Notes: generated from the sequence alone by a model not told the origin. DNA of 64,000 nt from Phycisphaerae bacterium (GCA_030429705.1 JAUIES010000001.1:806001-870000); one strand, 5' to 3'. Positions 26,211 through 35,763 are shown, numbered from the stretch's first letter. Numbers and translations are program-made.

Positions 26211-27461
26211 CTAATCAAGCCGTTCGTAAAGCGGGAGCGCCCCGACCAAAGGCCTGCAATAATCGAGGAAGGCCTGGCTGACATCGCAGTGCCCTTCGAT
26301 GAACGCCTCGGGCATGTGCCTGGTCTTCGCTGCAACCGCACGCAACTCGACACGCTCATATCTGATTGCGTACGGCTGGCCGCTGCCCGGCTCATTCATG
26401 CGTTTGATCGACACCGAACCATCCATGTCACCCGACATCGCAAGTCGGGCTGCATATCGACCCACACCGCGGGCCTCGTGTTGGTCGATACGACTCTGGT
26501 CAGGAAAACACCGCTGCACATACCCAAAGGTGTCAGCACGCACGCGCGGGGGGGTGCCACCTGCGGGTGTCATATTCTCTTTGAGCAGGTTCGCCAACTG
26601 ATCACCCAACGCACCAGAGCCTGACAACTGCACATTGCCGTGCGCATCCGTCTGAGCGTTCTCAATCAGCGTGGCTCCGATCGGTGTCCCCTCTGCATCT
26701 TGAATCCCTTCGCTCACTACGATGTGGCAGCGGCCCGTTTCATCAAATATCCGAGCGACATCTTCGATAAACCGTTCCGTCTTGAAAGCAATTTCAGGAA
26801 GATAGATCAACTGAGGCCCATCGTTCAGGCGGTCATACCCCTCCTCACGACGAGCGAGCGCACTGGCAGCTGTCAGGAACCCCGCGTGACGACCCATGAC
26901 CACATTGATCTTGATGCCCGGGAGTGAAATGTTGTCCAGAAAGTCGGCCATGCACGCCTTGGCGACAAACCGGGCAGCCGAAGGGAATCCCGGCGTGTGG
27001 TCATTTTCGACGAGATCGTTGTCAACCGTCTTGGGAATGTGAAAGCACCGCAGTTCGTACTTGATCTCATTTGCGAGTTCGTTGACGATGCGGCAGGTGT
27101 CCGAACTGTCGTTGCCACCAATGTAAAAGAAATACCGGATGTTGTGCTCGCGGCAGGCTTCGAGAATCCGCTCACAATACGCGTGATTCGGTTTATCCCT
27201 CGTCGAACCAAGCCCCGCAGAAGGGGTCCGCGCGAGAATCTCAAGTCGCTCAGACGGAATATCGGTGAGATCGTGGAACTTCCCTTCGGTCAGCCCGCGC
27301 ACGCCGTGATGCATGCCCAGCACTTTGCGAATCGGATTGCCCGGCAACCCCGCGCCCGCAGCGCGAAGCCCTTGTACGACACCGACCAGGCTTTCGTTGA
27401 TGACAGCTGTCGGGCCGCCCGATTGCCCAATGACCGCATTCCCTGATATGAGTTCACTCAT
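26211..27461 (-). CDS. pfp: 6-phosphofructokinase, probably pyrophosphate-dependent
   Basis: About 416 residues from the ATG at 27461 (GGAG six bases upstream; a TTG four codons earlier is less likely). It phosphorylates fructose 6-phosphate. The nucleotide/PPi site reads YIGGNDSSDT, where Asp replaces the second Gly of ATP enzymes. The catalytic loop is PKTVDNDL with the Lys typical of PPi enzymes rather than PGTIDND. Other motifs are GQSGGPTAVIN at the start, VVMGRHAGF and SEGIQDAEG. The two substitutions together point to the reversible PPi-using form. It ends at a shared bidirectional terminator. Confidence 0.88.
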   Translation of the reverse strand: MSELISGNAVIGQSGGPTAVINESLVGVVQGLRAAGAGLPGNPIRKVLGMHHGVRGLTEGKFHDLTDIPSERLEILARTPSAGLGSTRDKPNHAYCERILEACREHNIRYFFYIGGNDSSDTCRIVNELANEIKYELRCFHIPKTVDNDLVENDHTPGFPSAARFVAKACMADFLDNISLPGIKINVVMGRHAGFLTAASALARREEGYDRLNDGPQLIYLPEIAFKTERFIEDVARIFDETGRCHIVVSEGIQDAEGTPIGATLIENAQTDAHGNVQLSGSGALGDQLANLLKENMTPAGGTPPRVRADTFGYVQRCFPDQSRIDQHEARGVGRYAARLAMSGDMDGSVSIKRMNEPGSGQPYAIRYERVELRAVAAKTRHMPEAFIEGHCDVSQAFLDYCRPLVGALPLYERLD

Positions 27462-27507
27462 CACGCGCTCCAATCTTGAAGTTCTTCCCGCTCATCCTGA
27501 TTCAGCA

Positions 27508-28065
27508 TCAGCGATCCAACACCAGTTCGTCTGCAAGAACTGCTTGCCCGCCGTCCGGTGTCGGCGTGGTCAGCCGGGCGATGATCCGAAATCGACCCGG
27601 CCCTGTTGCACTCTGGTCACCACCCGGCGCCATCTGTTGAACCCACAGGGGTAAGTCGCCGAGGCTGAATCGATAGGTCTGCGTTGCCGGGTCAAAGAAG
27701 ACAGCGTTCTGATTCAGATCGAACAAGCTGATCTCCCATCGAAGAACCTGCTCTTCCTGACCCGCACCCCCGAGACCGGTGGGTTTGTAGAGATAAAACT
27801 GCATGGTGCCAACGCCTTTGCACACATCTGACCACTGATCGCGCAACTGAATATGGGTCAGCAGAAACACCTGGCCCTCAAGATCGCGTTCAAGATGTGT
27901 CAGCGGATGGACCCGCAACGAGGCCGGTGCAAAAGGCCCGACCTTGCCAGCGTAATCAAGCACTTGCACCTCTTGGACAGGCTGATAACGCGGCTGGACG
28001 CAACCAGAGCAGACCAAGCACGCACACAGCAGGACCAAGAGCAGAAAGATACTGCAACGATTCAT
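27508..28065 (-). CDS. Putative lipoprotein of unknown function
   Basis: This 185-residue protein has a type II-like signal peptide (hydrophobic LLLVLLCACLVCSGC, residues 6-22), with Cys22 as the most likely lipidation site. The -3 position is Cys rather than Leu, which is unusual. The remainder is beta-rich, with a conserved-looking core (QVFLLTHIQLRDQW and VLRWEISLFDLNQN). It has no motif that I can assign. Upstream of the phosphofructokinase gene by 46 bp on the same strand, so it may be co-transcribed with it. Confidence 0.6.
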   Translation of the reverse strand: MNRCSIFLLLVLLCACLVCSGCVQPRYQPVQEVQVLDYAGKVGPFAPASLRVHPLTHLERDLEGQVFLLTHIQLRDQWSDVCKGVGTMQFYLYKPTGLGGAGQEEQVLRWEISLFDLNQNAVFFDPATQTYRFSLGDLPLWVQQMAPGGDQSATGPGRFRIIARLTTPTPDGGQAVLADELVLDR

Positions 28066-28237
28066 GTGTGCAGTCTAAGTCTGCATCCACGCCGAAGCGC
28101 TTCATCGATGGAAGCGTCATCATTGTCCGAGAACAGAATTTCACAATTCCCGGTCGAACCGAAGCTAGTGGGCGACAAAATGTTCGCACGAAACCACTGA
28201 AAACGACCAAATCTGCCCGCTGCGTCAACCGATTTCA

Positions 28238-29515
28238 TTGATCGTGCGTGTGTATACCAAAGGAATTCTCTGTGTCGGTCTGCTCGTCGGGGTCATGCTG
28301 AGTGCATCTCGAGGTCTGGCTGCCATTGCTGAAGAGACCGATCCGTTTATCGACATCGCAGCGGTGATGCGCTCGGGCGATCTACCGCGAGCCGACCGGA
28401 TGCTTCGTCGATTGCTTGAGAGCGATACCTATCGCGTTCGCGCGACCCAGACCCTCCGCCGTCTGCACGATCTCGATGAGTATGAACTGCAGCCCGATGA
28501 ACGTGCGATTGAACGGACGCTTGCCCAGGTCGGCACGGTCATGCGCCGATATGAGACGCCGCATTTCGTCACGCTGTCAGATTGCGATGCTGCGTGGACG
28601 CGGACCAAGACCGCACTTCTTGAGCGCACATTCCATCAGTATTACCGTTTCACCGAGCAAGTCGGGCTCGGTGTCGTCCCACCTGAACGCAAATTGTTGT
28701 GCGTCGTGTTTGCTGACCATGAACGCTACCGAAACTTCGCAAAAAGAATCGATGGGGTCGATGCTCCCTGGGCAGGTGGCTACTACGCCACACAGTCAAA
28801 CCGCGTCGTGCTGTTCGATGACCGCGATTCTCCGGCTATTACAGACGCGATGACACAACTCGAAGAGCATCAACGCAGCGCCAGAGAGACACGGGCGCGT
28901 GCGATCACCGCCGCTTCGACCGAGTCACAAGCGATGGCCGACGCGCTCAAACTCGCAGCCGACCGTCTCGACGCACAAGTGGACAGCAATCGGTCGCGCA
29001 TTCTCGACCACGCTGAACAACTTGCCACGAGTAAGACCATTCATGAAGCAATCCATCTGCTCAGTTACAACTCAGGGTTGCAAAGCCTCGGGCGGGTCTA
29101 TCCGTTTTGGGTCAGTGAAGGACTGGCGACCGCATTTGAGACTGATCGTCCAAACTTGCCGTTCGGTCCGACGCGTCCGTACAACCAGCGCGAACGAGGA
29201 TTTGACCGAGTCATCGCCGATGATTGTTTGATCGACATGCACACCGTTGTGACGCTCCCCGCCGGTCTGGAAGGCGCGGACCTACTCGGCGACCCGATTT
29301 ACAGCCAGAGCTATCAACTGTTCACACACCTTTCTCGAACTTCGCCAGGTGCGATGCGCGACTATCTGACCGAACTACAACGCATGCCGAGCGGGTTCTT
29401 CAACGAAGATATTCATCGGTCCATGTTTGAGAAGCATTTCGGTCGACTCGAGGCGATCGAGCGGTCCATGTGCCGCGGGCGCGGTGCGGCGGCACTCGTT
29501 CGAAACGGCGAATAA
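28238..29515 (+). CDS. DUF1570-type secreted protein with HExxH motif
   Basis: About 425 residues. The N-terminus is hydrophobic (LCVGLLVGVMLSASRGLAA), a likely signal peptide. The start is unsure among TTG 28238, GTG 28244 and GTG 28250. The C-terminal half has the DUF1570 pattern: KLLCVVFADHERYRNF, WAGGYYATQSNRVVLFDD, then KTIHEAIHLLSYNSG and PFWVSEGLATAFE. HEAIH plus a downstream Glu (SEGLA) is the layout of a gluzincin metallopeptidase, so zinc binding is likely while peptidase activity is untested for this group. The family is common in planctomycetes. It stands alone between divergent neighbours. Confidence 0.75.
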   Translation: MIVRVYTKGILCVGLLVGVMLSASRGLAAIAEETDPFIDIAAVMRSGDLPRADRMLRRLLESDTYRVRATQTLRRLHDLDEYELQPDERAIERTLAQVGTVMRRYETPHFVTLSDCDAAWTRTKTALLERTFHQYYRFTEQVGLGVVPPERKLLCVVFADHERYRNFAKRIDGVDAPWAGGYYATQSNRVVLFDDRDSPAITDAMTQLEEHQRSARETRARAITAASTESQAMADALKLAADRLDAQVDSNRSRILDHAEQLATSKTIHEAIHLLSYNSGLQSLGRVYPFWVSEGLATAFETDRPNLPFGPTRPYNQRERGFDRVIADDCLIDMHTVVTLPAGLEGADLLGDPIYSQSYQLFTHLSRTSPGAMRDYLTELQRMPSGFFNEDIHRSMFEKHFGRLEAIERSMCRGRGAAALVRNGE

Positions 29516-29624
29516 GCACTCCGGGCGACCCACAGTCCACAATCGACACCCATGCCAACAACGCGACGACCTTGCAGCCGATGGCCCGGGCGGGTAGTGT
29601 TTGCCCAACCACCGGAGAATCGTC

Positions 29625-30548
29625 GTGCCCACAAGAACTCAATGTGCCCTCCTCGCATTCGGCCTGCTGACGGCCCCCGCTCTCGCTCAGGATGCCAGCG
29701 AGTCGGCTGTCGAATCTGAAGCGTCGCCGCCAAAAACCGGGTTCTCACTTCGATTTGATACTGAATGGATCGGTTCGGCAGACCTCGACACCGGTCCGGG
29801 TGATGTCTCGGTGACCCGGCTTGGTGCTTCCTTCGGCATTCGCCACATTGTCAACCCCAGACTCGCACTGCGATTTGGCGCGTCAGTCGAACATTCGCAA
29901 TATGATTTTTCCGGTGCCACAGGACTCGTGGCCGGCACCGCCGACCCTTTTGACGACATCACGATCACAACCGTCAGCGTGGGTGGTGAATATGCCAGTA
30001 GCGAGACTGACGCCTGGATTTTTGGAGTCTTCGTCCGATCGGCTGGTGAAAGCGGCGCCGATTTCGGCGACACCATCGACGGCGGCATCATGCTCGGTTA
30101 TCGACATACCTTCAGCGAAACATTCAGCCTCGGCGCGGCTGTCAATGTCGGGACCGAACTCGAAGACGACATTTACGCCATTCCCATCGTCATCATCGAC
30201 TGGCAGATCAACGATAAATGGCGATTGGCAACGACGGAACAAGCCCGCGTCCAACTCCGATACGAACACGCAGACGCGTGGGCGTTTGGTGTCGAAGGCG
30301 GGTACGAACGGCGAGAGTTTCGGCTCGATCAGTCAGGGCCGCTGCCTCATGGTGTCGTCGATGAACGCCGCATACCCCTCGCAGCATTCGCAACCTACAC
30401 CGCAAGTCCGAACTTCATCATCACCGGACGCATCGGGACTTCGGTCTGGTCTGAGTTCGAGTTCAGCAACAGCCGCGGCAATTTCGTCTCTGAAGACGAA
30501 CTCGCCGCTTCACTCGCTCTGGGTCTATCACTCACGGTGCGATTCTGA
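29625..30548 (+). CDS. Putative outer-membrane beta-barrel protein
   Basis: About 307 residues from the GTG at 29625, which has GGAG seven bases upstream. A signal peptide ends near PALAQ. After that the sequence alternates hydrophobic and polar residues in strand pairs (FGIRHIVNPRLALRFGASV, GYRHTFSETFSLGAAVNVG, FIITGRIGTSVWSEFEF), and the last residue is Phe (SLTVRF), the classic outer-membrane insertion signal. It resembles planctomycete barrels of the DUF6268 kind, though I cannot confirm the family. Transport or structural role unknown. Confidence 0.68.
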   Translation: MPTRTQCALLAFGLLTAPALAQDASESAVESEASPPKTGFSLRFDTEWIGSADLDTGPGDVSVTRLGASFGIRHIVNPRLALRFGASVEHSQYDFSGATGLVAGTADPFDDITITTVSVGGEYASSETDAWIFGVFVRSAGESGADFGDTIDGGIMLGYRHTFSETFSLGAAVNVGTELEDDIYAIPIVIIDWQINDKWRLATTEQARVQLRYEHADAWAFGVEGGYERREFRLDQSGPLPHGVVDERRIPLAAFATYTASPNFIITGRIGTSVWSEFEFSNSRGNFVSEDELAASLALGLSLTVRF

Positions 30549-30557
30549 ATCGTTCGT

Positions 30558-31226
30558 TCATCGAATCGGGGCTTCATCGCACCCGTCGGGCACGAAAGGC
30601 TCCCAACCAGTCTCAACCTCAACCGCGCCCGCAAGCATGGCGCGGTACGCAGACCGCGAGACCTCGACACACCCAAACCGGTCCAGATGCGGGTTCCAGA
30701 ATTGGGTATCCAGCAGTTGATAACCTCGCCGACGAAGATGCCCGACCAGATGCACGAGACACACCTTGCTGGCATCTGTTCCTCCACTAGCCGGTCGACT
30801 GAACATGCTCTCGCCCGCAAACAACCCACCGATGGAAACGCCATAAAGACCGCCCACGAGTACCGGCATGCCCATTTCGTCGTTTCGCCACGCTTCAATA
30901 GAATGGGCAAAACCATGGTCGTGCAAAATGCAATAGGCCTGTATCAAAGGCTCGGAGATCCACTCGCCATCTTCACCGCGTGGCTCGGCACACGCTCGAA
31001 TGACACGCTCGAATGCGACATCTGTCGTGACGGCGAATGCACCGCGACGAACGCACTGACGCAATGACCGGGGAACGACGAACCCACCCGGTTCGAGCGG
31101 GATCACGCCGCGCGGATCCGGGTCGTACCAGCCGATTTGTTGACTCTCCGGATCTCCCATCGGGAAGTACCCTCGCCGATAAGCATCGACTAATCCCCGA
31201 ACAAGTTCTTGATCCGACGCCGACAT
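30558..31226 (-). CDS. aat: Leucyl/phenylalanyl-tRNA--protein transferase
   Basis: This 222-residue enzyme attaches Leu or Phe from aminoacyl-tRNA to proteins with N-terminal Lys or Arg, marking them for ClpS/ClpAP by the N-end rule. Motifs: AYRRGYFPM and IGWYDPDPRGVIPL near the start, then MPVLVGGLYGVSIGGLFAGESMFS and LLDTQFWNPHLDRFG. The open frame extends ~190 codons further upstream, but that part lies antisense to three real small genes; the true start is MSASDQELV at 31226. ClpS and ClpA are not in the window. Confidence 0.93.
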   Translation of the reverse strand: MSASDQELVRGLVDAYRRGYFPMGDPESQQIGWYDPDPRGVIPLEPGGFVVPRSLRQCVRRGAFAVTTDVAFERVIRACAEPRGEDGEWISEPLIQAYCILHDHGFAHSIEAWRNDEMGMPVLVGGLYGVSIGGLFAGESMFSRPASGGTDASKVCLVHLVGHLRRRGYQLLDTQFWNPHLDRFGCVEVSRSAYRAMLAGAVEVETGWEPFVPDGCDEAPIR

Positions 31227-31335
31227 TCTGAGACAATAGCAGAGGAAAAAAGAGGCCCACTGCCAACTGAGCGGCAAGCCCATGAAATCCGGCCTGTCCA
31301 ATTCCGAATGATGCAGACAGCCGGAGGAAACAGGA

Positions 31336-31563
31336 ATGAATATGGATGGCATTGCGAACGAACTGATACGAAACGAAGAGACCTTGTTTATGGTCTTGGT
31401 CGCCACCGCGATCATTGCCTGCTCTTTGTTCAAAGCCGTGACCAACATCGTCACCGGGCTTGCTGGCGAACGGACCAGGCGTGATATCGCTGCGTACATC
31501 GCCGAGGGCACGATGACACCCGAACAAGGCGAACGACTCATCAACGCGAAGCGACGCTCGTAA
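31336..31563 (+). CDS. 75-aa membrane protein with SHOCT-like end, copy 1 of 3
   Basis: First of three tandem paralogues, each exactly 75 residues. A membrane helix at ~17-35 (LFMVLVATAIIACSLFKAV) is followed by the shared C-terminal module RRDIAAYIAEGTMTPEQGERL. That module resembles SHOCT-type short C-terminal domains, which usually oligomerise. GGAGG lies eight bases before the ATG. The predicted topology is a single helix with the module in the cytoplasm. No function is known. Confidence 0.8.
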   Translation: MNMDGIANELIRNEETLFMVLVATAIIACSLFKAVTNIVTGLAGERTRRDIAAYIAEGTMTPEQGERLINAKRRS

Positions 31564-31577
31564 CAGGGGACGAAAGC

Positions 31578-31805
31578 ATGCTCACATTGGGTAACCCGGG
31601 TGAACAGATCTTTGCACTCGCCATCCTTGGCGTGTTCTTCGGTTTGTGGATCATCGTCGCATCGATCAAATCCGTGATCAGTCATGCCATGTTCGAACGC
31701 AGTCGACGCGAGATCGCTGCGTATATTGCGGAAGGCTCGATGAGCCCGGAAGACGGCGAGCGATTGCTCGACAAGAAGTACTACAACGAAGACGAAGACG
31801 AGTAA
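31578..31805 (+). CDS. 75-aa membrane protein with SHOCT-like end, copy 2 of 3
   Basis: Second tandem paralogue, 14 bp after copy 1. Membrane helix at ~11-31 (IFALAILGVFFGLWIIVASI). The C-terminal module RREIAAYIAEGSMSPEDGERL is followed by an acidic tail (NEDEDE) that the other copies lack. The leader CAGGGGACGAAAGC has the same length and layout as the one before copy 3. Confidence 0.8.
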   Translation: MLTLGNPGEQIFALAILGVFFGLWIIVASIKSVISHAMFERSRREIAAYIAEGSMSPEDGERLLDKKYYNEDEDE

Positions 31806-31819
31806 CAAGGAGCAGAACG

Positions 31820-32047
31820 ATGGACAGCGTCAGCGAGTTTCCATTCTTCGATGCCATTCCCATCGTTGCGATTGTGGGGGGGCTTCTCATTGCTGCGATC
31901 GCAATCATTTCTGGGGTCGTGCGCAGCATGTCTCGTCGTCGTCACATCGAAGACTCACGCCGCGAACTTGCTGCGTATGTCGCTGAAGGGTCCATGACGA
32001 CCGATGACGCCGAACGCCTGCTGACCGCAGAACCAAAGAGCGCGTAG
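31820..32047 (+). CDS. 75-aa membrane protein with SHOCT-like end, copy 3 of 3
   Basis: Third tandem paralogue, 14 bp after copy 2, with AAGGAG seven bases before the ATG. Membrane helix at ~12-35 (IPIVAIVGGLLIAAIAIIS), a short basic linker (MSRRRH), then RRELAAYVAEGSMTTDDAERL. It is the most diverged in its helix and keeps the C-terminal module best. The stop is 6 bp from the convergent debranching-enzyme stop. Confidence 0.8.
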   Translation: MDSVSEFPFFDAIPIVAIVGGLLIAAIAIISGVVRSMSRRRHIEDSRRELAAYVAEGSMTTDDAERLLTAEPKSA

Positions 32048-32053
32048 CAACCA

Positions 32054-34027
32054 TCAGTTGAGCGGCGTCCCCGTAACCATCAACCACGCACGAAGCAACT
32101 CGGCGACTGACCACGCCTGCGCCGGGCACCCATCGGGTCGATGAGGCGCATCGCCGTCGCACACTTCACTGAGTTGGCCAACACACCAAGCGTCAAGGCG
32201 ACCGGTCATGGATGCAAGGATCGGCCGCAAATGCGCCCGTGCTGACGCTTGCGACTCGGCTGTTCGCCACACGCCTTCGGCGTACGCACCGAACAACCAA
32301 GGCCACACCGTCCCATTGTGATATGCCCGGTCACGCTCAAACAATGTCCCGATATAGGAACCGATGTAGGCGGGATCAGTCGGAGCGAGCGTGCGCAGCC
32401 CCACCGGTGTCAACAGATGCTCGCGTGTGACTTCAAGGACACTCCGCTTCATACCAGGATCGGCCGGGCTCTCAAGCAAACTGGCTGCAAAGACTTGGTT
32501 TGGACGAATCTCGTCAACCGGCACCCATGTTCCATCGCGCGGCTCGAGTCGATCGAACAACCCACCCTGTGGATTGAAAAACTGCGACCGGAATGAACGC
32601 TGAGCCCGCTCGGCCAAAGCGTTGAGCGTGGATGCCCGATCGGCGTCGTCTCCTTCGATGGCCCGCGCCACTCGAACCAGACCATGGTGCCACAGGGCGT
32701 TGATCTCTACACACTTGCCAAACCTCGGCGTAAAAGTCACGCCGTCACGCTGCGCATCCATCCAGGTCAGTTGCGTTTCGGGCGAACCGGCCGTGATCAA
32801 GCCGTCCTCCTCCATGCAAATGTCGTAGTCGGTCCCATGCTGATACGCCTCGATGATGTCGAGGCACGGCTGTTTGAGATCGGCTATGAATCCAGCGTGA
32901 TCGTCAGCTGTTTCTCGATACGCCGTCGCCGCGTGCAGAAACCAAAGCGACGCATCCACCGTGTTGTAGTGGGCGCCCCCCGCGTAATCGTCAAACCGGT
33001 TTGGAATCAGCCCACGCCGCAATGCCGAGCCGAACACTCGAAGCGTCGCAAACGCCTCAGCAAATCGGCCCGTTTCAAGCAGTAGTCCGGGCAACGAGAT
33101 CATGGTGTCGCGTCCCCAGTCAGAGAACCACGGGTATCCAGCAATGATCGATACACCTTGGTCCGCTTTCGCCCCCCCACGCCTGACAACGAACTGGTCA
33201 GCCGCCGCAACAAGCCGTGCGACCGCTTCGCGAGCCGGTCGATCACCCTCTGGCACCCGCTTCAGTGTGCTTTCGAGACCGGGCAATCCTGTGCTGCAGA
33301 CGAACGCTTGCTGAGCAGGCTGATCTGAAAGGCGAACCTCGACTGTGGTCGTCCCAACCCCGAACGCTGAGACAAACCTGCAAGGCACAATCAGGTCTTC
33401 CGCGCAGTCTTGCCCACGATCACGCTCAAGTGTGTACAGCAGACTCGACCATACCTCAAACTCGTCGACACGATCCTGTGCAGAACTACCAATGTGCACG
33501 CTCATAGACCCAGACCGCGCCGCAACTTCGTCTTCTCGATATTCGATATTGACGGGGTCGCTCCCTGCTGTGCGCAGGTCGTGGAAGTCGCGTAACGCGA
33601 GCAATGGCCGCAGCTCCAGTGAACCCGGTCGCTCGGCTTGAATGCGATAGGTCAATAGAGCCGCCGCGTGCCCAGCGCTGCGCTCGAGCACTTTTTCTAT
33701 CCGCACGCCGTCGCGTTCAAACCGCCAGATGATGCGTTGTCGGTCTTCGAGGAAGGCGCACTCGAACTGGACATTCGTTTCGCTCATCTCGCCTTCGACA
33801 AACCGCATCGGCGATAACCAATGTTCTTGCCCATCGACCACCAGTTTCTCAACGACCTGGCTGACCAGGACCACCCGGTCAACCGGCGGATGCAAGGCTG
33901 CGACCAGAAGCCCGTGGTATCGCCTTGTCAGCGTGCCGGTCGCCGTACCCATGGCGAATCCGCCGAGACCATCGGTGAGCAACCACTCTGTGTCAAGAGG
34001 TGTCCGGGCGGCGCGTGGGTCATTCAT
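32054..34027 (-). CDS. Glycogen debranching enzyme (amylo-alpha-1,6-glucosidase type)
   Basis: This 657-residue protein has two regions. The N-terminal beta-rich domain starts with TEWLLTDGLGGFAMGTATG, TRRYHGLLVAAL. The C-terminal (alpha/alpha)6 barrel has the family signature AGYPWFSDWGRDTMISLPGL, later YNTVDASLWFLHA, and VEINALWHHGL with EEDGLITAGSPETQLTWMDA. The acidic residues in DWGRD and TWMDA are the expected catalytic or sugar-binding positions. It would remove alpha-1,6 branch glucose from glycogen-like polymers in the cytoplasm. No other glycogen gene is in the window. The stop is 6 bp from the last 75-aa gene, convergent. Confidence 0.92.
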   Translation of the reverse strand: MNDPRAARTPLDTEWLLTDGLGGFAMGTATGTLTRRYHGLLVAALHPPVDRVVLVSQVVEKLVVDGQEHWLSPMRFVEGEMSETNVQFECAFLEDRQRIIWRFERDGVRIEKVLERSAGHAAALLTYRIQAERPGSLELRPLLALRDFHDLRTAGSDPVNIEYREDEVAARSGSMSVHIGSSAQDRVDEFEVWSSLLYTLERDRGQDCAEDLIVPCRFVSAFGVGTTTVEVRLSDQPAQQAFVCSTGLPGLESTLKRVPEGDRPAREAVARLVAAADQFVVRRGGAKADQGVSIIAGYPWFSDWGRDTMISLPGLLLETGRFAEAFATLRVFGSALRRGLIPNRFDDYAGGAHYNTVDASLWFLHAATAYRETADDHAGFIADLKQPCLDIIEAYQHGTDYDICMEEDGLITAGSPETQLTWMDAQRDGVTFTPRFGKCVEINALWHHGLVRVARAIEGDDADRASTLNALAERAQRSFRSQFFNPQGGLFDRLEPRDGTWVPVDEIRPNQVFAASLLESPADPGMKRSVLEVTREHLLTPVGLRTLAPTDPAYIGSYIGTLFERDRAYHNGTVWPWLFGAYAEGVWRTAESQASARAHLRPILASMTGRLDAWCVGQLSEVCDGDAPHRPDGCPAQAWSVAELLRAWLMVTGTPLN

Positions 34028-34203
34028 GCGGAAGACTAGGTGTTTGGAGTCGGACTGGTCGTCTAACAGTCATGCACGCAGCCTGAGACTGACTGCCACG
34101 CCGACCGAGCCTCCGGGCAGACCTGACCATGAAATAATCGTGAACCGTTGGTTGTACGCTCAATTTTGCTTGACCCGATCGTCCGCGCTGCCAACGCTAT
34201 CTC

Positions 34204-35763
34204 ATGGGAGCCCTTCCAAAAACAAATACCGGCGTGACTTCATCCGCATCGAGCAAGATTGTCGGCGAAGGCATCACCTTTGACGATGTCCTGCTGCTGC
34301 CTCGGCACAGCAATGTGTTGCCCGCTGATGCTGAGACCGGGTCACTCCTCACCCGCAATATTCGGCTGCGCATTCCGCTGGTGTCAGCGCCCATGGACAC
34401 CGTGACCGAGAGTGCACTCGCGATCGCGCTCGCACAAGAAGGCGGGATGGGCATCATCCACAAGAACATGCCCATCGAGTCGCAGGCCCGCGAGGTCGCC
34501 AAGGTCAAACGCTCAGCCAACGGCATCATCACGGACCCTGTCACCCTCGGCCCGGATGACGCAATCGGGCGAGCGATGGAACTCATGCGAGAGCATCATG
34601 TCTCCGGCTTCCCAGTCACCGAAGATGGTTCATCGAACATTCGAGGCCAGGGCAAAGTCGTCGGCATCCTCACCCGCCGTGACCTGAAGTTTGGAGTCGA
34701 TACCACAACCCGCGTTGGCGATGTCATGACCAGTACAGGGCTCATCACGGGCAGCCCGGAGACCACTCTCCCCGAAGCCGAAGTCATCCTCAACGCCAAC
34801 AAGGTCGAAAAACTTCTGCTCGTCGATGATGCCGGCCAACTCTGCGGGCTCATCACCATGCGTGATATTGAACGCCAGTCCCGCTTCCCCGCGGCTTCGA
34901 CCGACGCACGCGGGCGATTGCTGTGCGGAGCAGCCGTCGGACCAGGGCAACCTGACCGCGTCGAAGCGCTCATCGAAGCCGGTGTTGATGTCCTTGTCGT
35001 CGACACGGCACATGGGCACTCGGGCAATGTGCTTGACGCTGTGCGCGCGATCAAAGCGAAATATCAGATTGATGTCATCGCGGGCAATATCGCGACGGCT
35101 GAAGGTGCGATCGACCTGATCGACGCGGGCGCGGATGCGATTAAAGTCGGCATCGGACCCGGGTCGATCTGTACGACGCGTGTCGTCACCGGCGTGGGCG
35201 TGCCTCAGATCACAGCGATCATGAACGCAGTCGAAGGCGTCGGACGCACTGGTCACCATGTGCCGGTGATCGCAGACGGTGGCATTCGATTGTCGGGCGA
35301 CATTGCCAAAGCCATCGCAGCCGGCGCGAGCACCGTCATGATGGGTTCACTCTTCGCAGGTCTCGACGAGAGCCCCGGCGAACTCGTTATCTCGGGCGGC
35401 CGACGATACAAGTCATATCGAGGCATGGGCTCAGAGGGCGCGATGTCCAAAGGCTCCGCCGACCGGTACCGTCAATCTGACAAGATCGGGGCCGATGGCC
35501 GCATCGCGATGAAGTTCGTGCCCGAAGGTGTCGAAGGACTCGTCCCCTATCGAGGCTCACTCGCCGAGTTTGTCTACCAACTTGTCGGTGGCCTGCGATC
35601 ATCCATGGGATACTGTGGCTGCGCCACGATCGATGAATTCCGCGAAAACACCCAGTTCGTGCGGGTTTCGGCAGCGACACGAGCAGAAAACCACCCGCAC
35701 GACATCAAAATCACCAAGGAATCGCCGAACTATACTTGGGAGCAGTCGTCTGAAGGTGGGTGA
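34204..35763 (+). CDS. guaB: IMP dehydrogenase
   Basis: This 519-residue enzyme converts IMP to XMP with NAD+, the first step to guanine nucleotides. Landmarks: [36 protein letters not shown], two CBS domains (~110-230), the catalytic cysteine loop [18 protein letters not shown], the active-site flap [14 protein letters not shown], and the C-terminal [14 protein letters not shown]. Length matches the usual ~490-residue bacterial enzyme plus ~20 extra N-terminal residues, so the real start may be at or just after 34204; no clear ribosome site is seen. Followed after 44 bp by a Bax-inhibitor-like gene. Confidence 0.95.
   Translation: MGALPKTNTGVTSSASSKIVGEGITFDDVLLLPRHSNVLPADAETGSLLTRNIRLRIPLVSAPMDTVTESALAIALAQEGGMGIIHKNMPIESQAREVAKVKRSANGIITDPVTLGPDDAIGRAMELMREHHVSGFPVTEDGSSNIRGQGKVVGILTRRDLKFGVDTTTRVGDVMTSTGLITGSPETTLPEAEVILNANKVEKLLLVDDAGQLCGLITMRDIERQSRFPAASTDARGRLLCGAAVGPGQPDRVEALIEAGVDVLVVDTAHGHSGNVLDAVRAIKAKYQIDVIAGNIATAEGAIDLIDAGADAIKVGIGPGSICTTRVVTGVGVPQITAIMNAVEGVGRTGHHVPVIADGGIRLSGDIAKAIAAGASTVMMGSLFAGLDESPGELVISGGRRYKSYRGMGSEGAMSKGSADRYRQSDKIGADGRIAMKFVPEGVEGLVPYRGSLAEFVYQLVGGLRSSMGYCGCATIDEFRENTQFVRVSAATRAENHPHDIKITKESPNYTWEQSSEGG

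Larger units (their letters stand above)
31336..32047 (+). repeat. Tandem gene triplication with exact 242-bp period
   Basis: Three 228-bp genes are separated by two 14-bp spacers, so start codons fall at 31336, 31578 and 31820. Spacers (CAGGGGACGAAAGC and CAAGGAGCAGAACG) align base for base, which argues for duplication of a gene-plus-leader unit followed by divergence without a single length change. Confidence 0.9.

Noticed and set aside
30558-31226. Aat as a sign of a complete N-end-rule operon
   Set aside because: No clpS, clpA or ate gene is present nearby.
31227-31808. Upstream extension of the Aat frame by ~190 codons
   Set aside because: It lies antisense to the three 75-aa genes, which have ribosome sites and mutual homology; the extension has no Aat similarity.
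34028-34203. Possible tRNA or riboswitch ahead of IMP dehydrogenase
   Set aside because: No cloverleaf, CCA end or purine-riboswitch core could be drawn in this 176-bp gap.
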